Source: a virus. From it: 28,365 nt of DNA. The stretch spans positions 1 through 28,365 of the IMG/VR virus record IMGVR_UViG_3300017728_000079; one strand, 5' to 3'. Both the position numbers and the translations under genes were made by a program. Each line of letters opens with the position of its first letter. Within the stretch, counting starts at the first letter, position 1. Positions 26,673 through 28,365 of the stretch are shown here, piece by piece. The notes below the pieces were generated by a model that was given only the letters and a program-made list of their open reading frames with translations, was not told where the DNA came from and made no database searches.

Positions 26673-26948
26673 CTATTCTTGATAACACATTTCGTGACTA
26701 TAATCGACGTAATTTTCTAGTATCTCGTTCATACGATAACTGTAGTTTGCTGACATTGCGTTAACTATGTCAATTGATGCTGTACCTTTGTCAACTTCAA
26801 AATTTAATGTAATAACATCTTCAGCATAATCATACCTGTAATTAAAGTAATGATTTAAATCATTACTAAAGATAATGTCAAGATGCATATCTACACCAAT
26901 CTCTTGTTCAACGCCGTCAGCAATTTCGTAAAAGTCTGTCACAAACAT
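26673..26948 (-). CDS. Unrecognised small acidic protein (91 aa)
   Basis: A 91-residue acidic protein: FVTDFYEIADGVEQEIGVDMHLDIIF, HYFNYRYDYAEDVITLNFEVD, and a helix (ASIDIVNAMSANYSYRMNEIL). AGGAGATACA precedes the ATG. Tyr and Asp/Glu rich. It is co-directional and tightly packed with its neighbours. I do not recognise it. Confidence 0.6.
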   Translation of the reverse strand: MFVTDFYEIADGVEQEIGVDMHLDIIFSNDLNHYFNYRYDYAEDVITLNFEVDKGTASIDIVNAMSANYSYRMNEILENYVDYSHEMCYQE

Positions 26949-26956
26949 TGTATCTC

Positions 26957-27154
26957 CTAAATAATCTGGTCAAAAGTAGTTAATTCGTTAAAGTTTTCAA
27001 ATGAAAACAGTTTATATTTATTCTCTCCAAATTTTTTATTGCAAAGTTTTATTGCAAAAGTTTTATCACCTGACTTAAAAGTAGATGTGTTAATTTGAGA
27101 TTTTCTACTTTCTTCAAGTGTTTTGTCTCCTGAATAAGCATAATAATTTATCAA
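26957..27154 (-). CDS. Unrecognised small protein (65 aa, TTG start)
   Basis: A 65-residue protein from TTG 27154, with AGGGG 7 bases upstream. INYYAYSGDKTLEESRKSQIN, TFKSGDKTFAIKLCNKKFGENKYKLFSFENFN. Basic and Phe/Tyr rich, probably soluble. The promoter at 27182 lies upstream. Family unknown. Confidence 0.6.
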   Translation of the reverse strand: MINYYAYSGDKTLEESRKSQINTSTFKSGDKTFAIKLCNKKFGENKYKLFSFENFNELTTFDQII

Positions 27155-27181
27155 AATTATTCCCCTTTTTTGTTGACTTTA

Positions 27182-27211
27182 TATTATAAATAATAATTTC
27201 ATTTGTTACAC
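27182..27211 (-). promoter_or_regulatory. Phage promoter, GTGTAA-N17-TATAATA
   Basis: Minus strand: GTGTAA 27211-27206, TATAATA 27188-27182, 17-base spacer, upstream of the gene starting at 27154. The -35-like box overlaps the end of the upstream gene. Confidence 0.8.
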
Positions 27212-27507
27212 GTAATAAAACATATATTAGGATCTATACTTTCTGCTTGCATATGAATAAGATAGACTACTTTATCTTTAAGCAAACATTTGTAAGCATA
27301 AGGAATAGACTTTTTCTTTTTCGTAAAAGATTCTAAAACAAGAAGAGCGTCGCCTTCTAGCGCAAATCCATCATGATGTGGGCCTAAGTAATAAGGAATA
27401 ACATCAAACTTTTCAGTAAAGTCAGGCAGACTTTTTGCTAAAGGAAAGCTACCCATATCTTTTCTTAATGTTATCAAACTTTTAACTTTAAAGGCTTCTA
27501 TTTTCAT
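27199..27507 (-). CDS. Unrecognised protein (102 aa)
   Basis: A 102-residue protein from ATG 27507; the longer frame to 27630 is an overlap with the membrane protein. MKIEAFKVKSLITLRKDMGSF, DVIPYYLGPHHDGFALEGDALLVLESF, then SIPYAYKCLLKDKVVYLIHMQAESI. Strand-rich with a GPHHDG loop. It might be a small barrel with a histidine-containing loop. Not recognised. Confidence 0.6.
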   Translation of the reverse strand: MKIEAFKVKSLITLRKDMGSFPLAKSLPDFTEKFDVIPYYLGPHHDGFALEGDALLVLESFTKKKKSIPYAYKCLLKDKVVYLIHMQAESIDPNICFITCNK

Positions 27508-27512
27508 TTGAT

Positions 27513-27680
27513 TTACAAGTCTTTCTTTATAATCGCGTCTACAAAAGAATAAAACAATAGACCGAAAAAGAATCCAGAAAAATAAGTTGGAAAAGTGATA
27601 ACTAGATAAAAAGTCATAAATGACGCACAAACTAAAAATATAATAAATACAATGCTTTTCAATTCTTCGTTATTCATCAT
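27513..27680 (-). CDS. Small two-helix membrane protein (55 aa)
   Basis: A 55-residue protein: MMNNEELKS, helix IVFIIFLVCASFMTFYLVITF, a short PTYFSG loop, helix FFFGLLFYSFVDAI, basic end. The start is chosen at ATG 27680 (the second ATG at 27677 is also possible) because upstream residues belong to the previous gene; GGAG is 14 bases upstream. Its stop is 6 bases before the next ATG. Membrane protein, role unknown. Confidence 0.6.
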   Translation of the reverse strand: MMNNEELKSIVFIIFLVCASFMTFYLVITFPTYFSGFFFGLLFYSFVDAIIKKDL

Positions 27681-27684
27681 AAAA

Positions 27685-27987
27685 CTACTTAATCTCCAAT
27701 GGACACTCTTCTTCAAATAAGTCCTTCCAAAATACTTTGCTTGCGTCATCATGTGTAGGTTTACATCTTAAAAGTTTAAAACTTTTTGAACCTTGAACTC
27801 TATGCAAACTTAATTCTATCTCTTTTCCTTTACACTCTACTAATGCCTTGTAATTATGAGATTCATAGTAAGCATGATAAAAGTAATATGTTTCTTTAAT
27901 AAAGTTAAGTTTAATACCAGCAGGCATAATATGTCTATAACCATCACAATTTAACTCAAAAGAACTTTTTACTGTTAGTAATTTCAT
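27685..27987 (-). CDS. Unrecognised small protein (100 aa)
   Basis: A 100-residue protein from ATG 27987, which overlaps the previous stop as ATGA. MKLLTVKSSFELNCDGYRH, IKLNFIKETYYFYHAYYESH, KALVECKGKEIELSLHRVQG, then FKLLRCKPTHDDASKVFWKDL. Strand-rich with Tyr and Cys residues. AAAGG lies 12 bases before the ATG, so coupling may matter. Not recognised. Confidence 0.6.
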   Translation of the reverse strand: MKLLTVKSSFELNCDGYRHIMPAGIKLNFIKETYYFYHAYYESHNYKALVECKGKEIELSLHRVQGSKSFKLLRCKPTHDDASKVFWKDLFEEECPLEIK

Positions 27988-28262
27988 CTCTTTATAAAGC
28001 CTTTCATTGTAGAGTCTGTATAGCATCCTAAACTAGATTCAACTAAAACACCATTGATATCTCTAAAAAACCAGATAGATTTTCTATGTTTATACGGTCT
28101 TATATTTTTGTAAACATCTTTGACAAAATGAGATACATAACCTTTATGTGGGTGTTTACATATAACTTTAAACACTGGGATTTTAGCCTTGCCGTCTCGA
28201 CGTGGCTCTTTAAAATTGCAACCGCATATTACAAGCAAAGCTGAAAGTATGAGTGTTTTCAT
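27984..28262 (-). CDS. Small lipoprotein (92 aa)
   Basis: A 92-residue protein with a signal peptide and lipobox VICGC (lipidated Cys15), followed by the basic FKEPRRDGKAKIPVFKVICKHPHKGY and strand-rich YVSHFVKDVYKNIRPYKHRKSIWFF. The mature part carries a net positive charge. AGGAGGCAC gives a strong ribosome site. Probably in the outer membrane. Several other lipoproteins lie within 15 kb. No function assigned. Confidence 0.72.
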   Translation of the reverse strand: MKTLILSALLVICGCNFKEPRRDGKAKIPVFKVICKHPHKGYVSHFVKDVYKNIRPYKHRKSIWFFRDINGVLVESSLGCYTDSTMKGFIKR

Positions 28263-28269
28263 GTGCCTC

Positions 28270-28365
28270 CTATTTCAAAGTGTCAAGGTAGTCACCAATA
28301 TCAGCTGTTACATCGCTCATCGACTCGGCGACGTGAACACACTTTCCGCTATGGAACCAAATCCA
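28270..28365 (-). CDS. C-terminal end of an unrecognised protein (partial)
   Basis: The minus-strand frame is open to the window edge and ends with TAG at 28272-28270. The 31 visible residues read WIWFHSGKCVHVAESMSD, then VTADIGDYLDTLK. Its stop lies inside the ribosome site of the next gene (AGGAGG). The SGKCVHV segment looks like a short beta turn. Start lies outside the window. No family recognised. Confidence 0.6.
   Translation of the reverse strand, partial: WIWFHSGKCVHVAESMSDVTADIGDYLDTLK

Noticed and set aside
1-28365. CRISPR arrays, insertion sequences, integrase or att sites
   Set aside because: No repeated 20-40 base units with regular spacing, no transposase or integrase and no long direct repeats were seen.

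Overview
The window looks like part of a large, AT-rich, strictly lytic-type bacteriophage genome, probably a T4-like myovirus of a marine or other Gram-negative host. Reasons: very dense, small, mostly unrecognised genes with overlaps or gaps of a few bases; strong AAAGGA/AGGAG ribosome sites; long co-directional blocks; a tRNA cluster in the middle; and phage-typical families (DUF3310, YkuK/DUF458 RNase H-like protein, ATP-dependent DNA ligase, MoxR plus VWA pair, Hsp20, RadA-like ATPase). No terminase, capsid or tail gene is inside the window, so the phage assignment is inferred. Several lipobox proteins and a thrombospondin type 3 repeat protein point to a Gram-negative host. I cannot fix the host further.

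Layout. (1) Positions 1-9446, plus strand: an ImmA/IrrE-type metalloprotease, a RadA-like ATPase with a small membrane protein, a MoxR AAA+ ATPase followed by a VWA metallopeptidase-like partner, an ATP-dependent DNA ligase, then a two-gene secreted cassette (C39-like cysteine protease lipoprotein plus a calcium-binding TSP3-repeat membrane protein) and three small genes. The block ends at a symmetrical hairpin at 9469-9494. (2) Positions 9518-19598, minus strand: Hsp20, YkuK-like RNase H fold, zinc-binding proteins, DUF3310, three members of one local paralogous family, many small unknowns, a nucleotidyltransferase-like protein, and a restriction endonuclease-like gene joined by a 4-base overlap to an adenine methyltransferase. 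(3) Positions 19690-22413, plus strand: a minimal family X DNA polymerase-like protein directly followed by a 728-residue ADP-ribosyltransferase-like protein. (4) Positions 22431-28365, minus strand: a small conserved gene with an in-frame amber codon, five tRNAs (Arg-TCT, Lys-TTT, Leu-TAA, Thr-TGT, probable Ile2-CAT) mixed with small genes, and a run of small lipoprotein and membrane genes.

Two patterns link the blocks. A promoter motif, GTGTAA then TATAATA, occurs at twelve places. All four plus-strand copies have an 18-base spacer and all eight minus-strand copies have a 17-base spacer. Two proteins, the 118-residue product at 6847 and the 728-residue product at 20227, start with a short basic amphipathic leader ending in an (I/L)-x-E site. 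This is reminiscent of the T4 capsid-targeting sequence cut by the prohead protease, so both may be packaged in the head and injected. At least eight genes too short or too oddly started for routine ORF calling are also listed.
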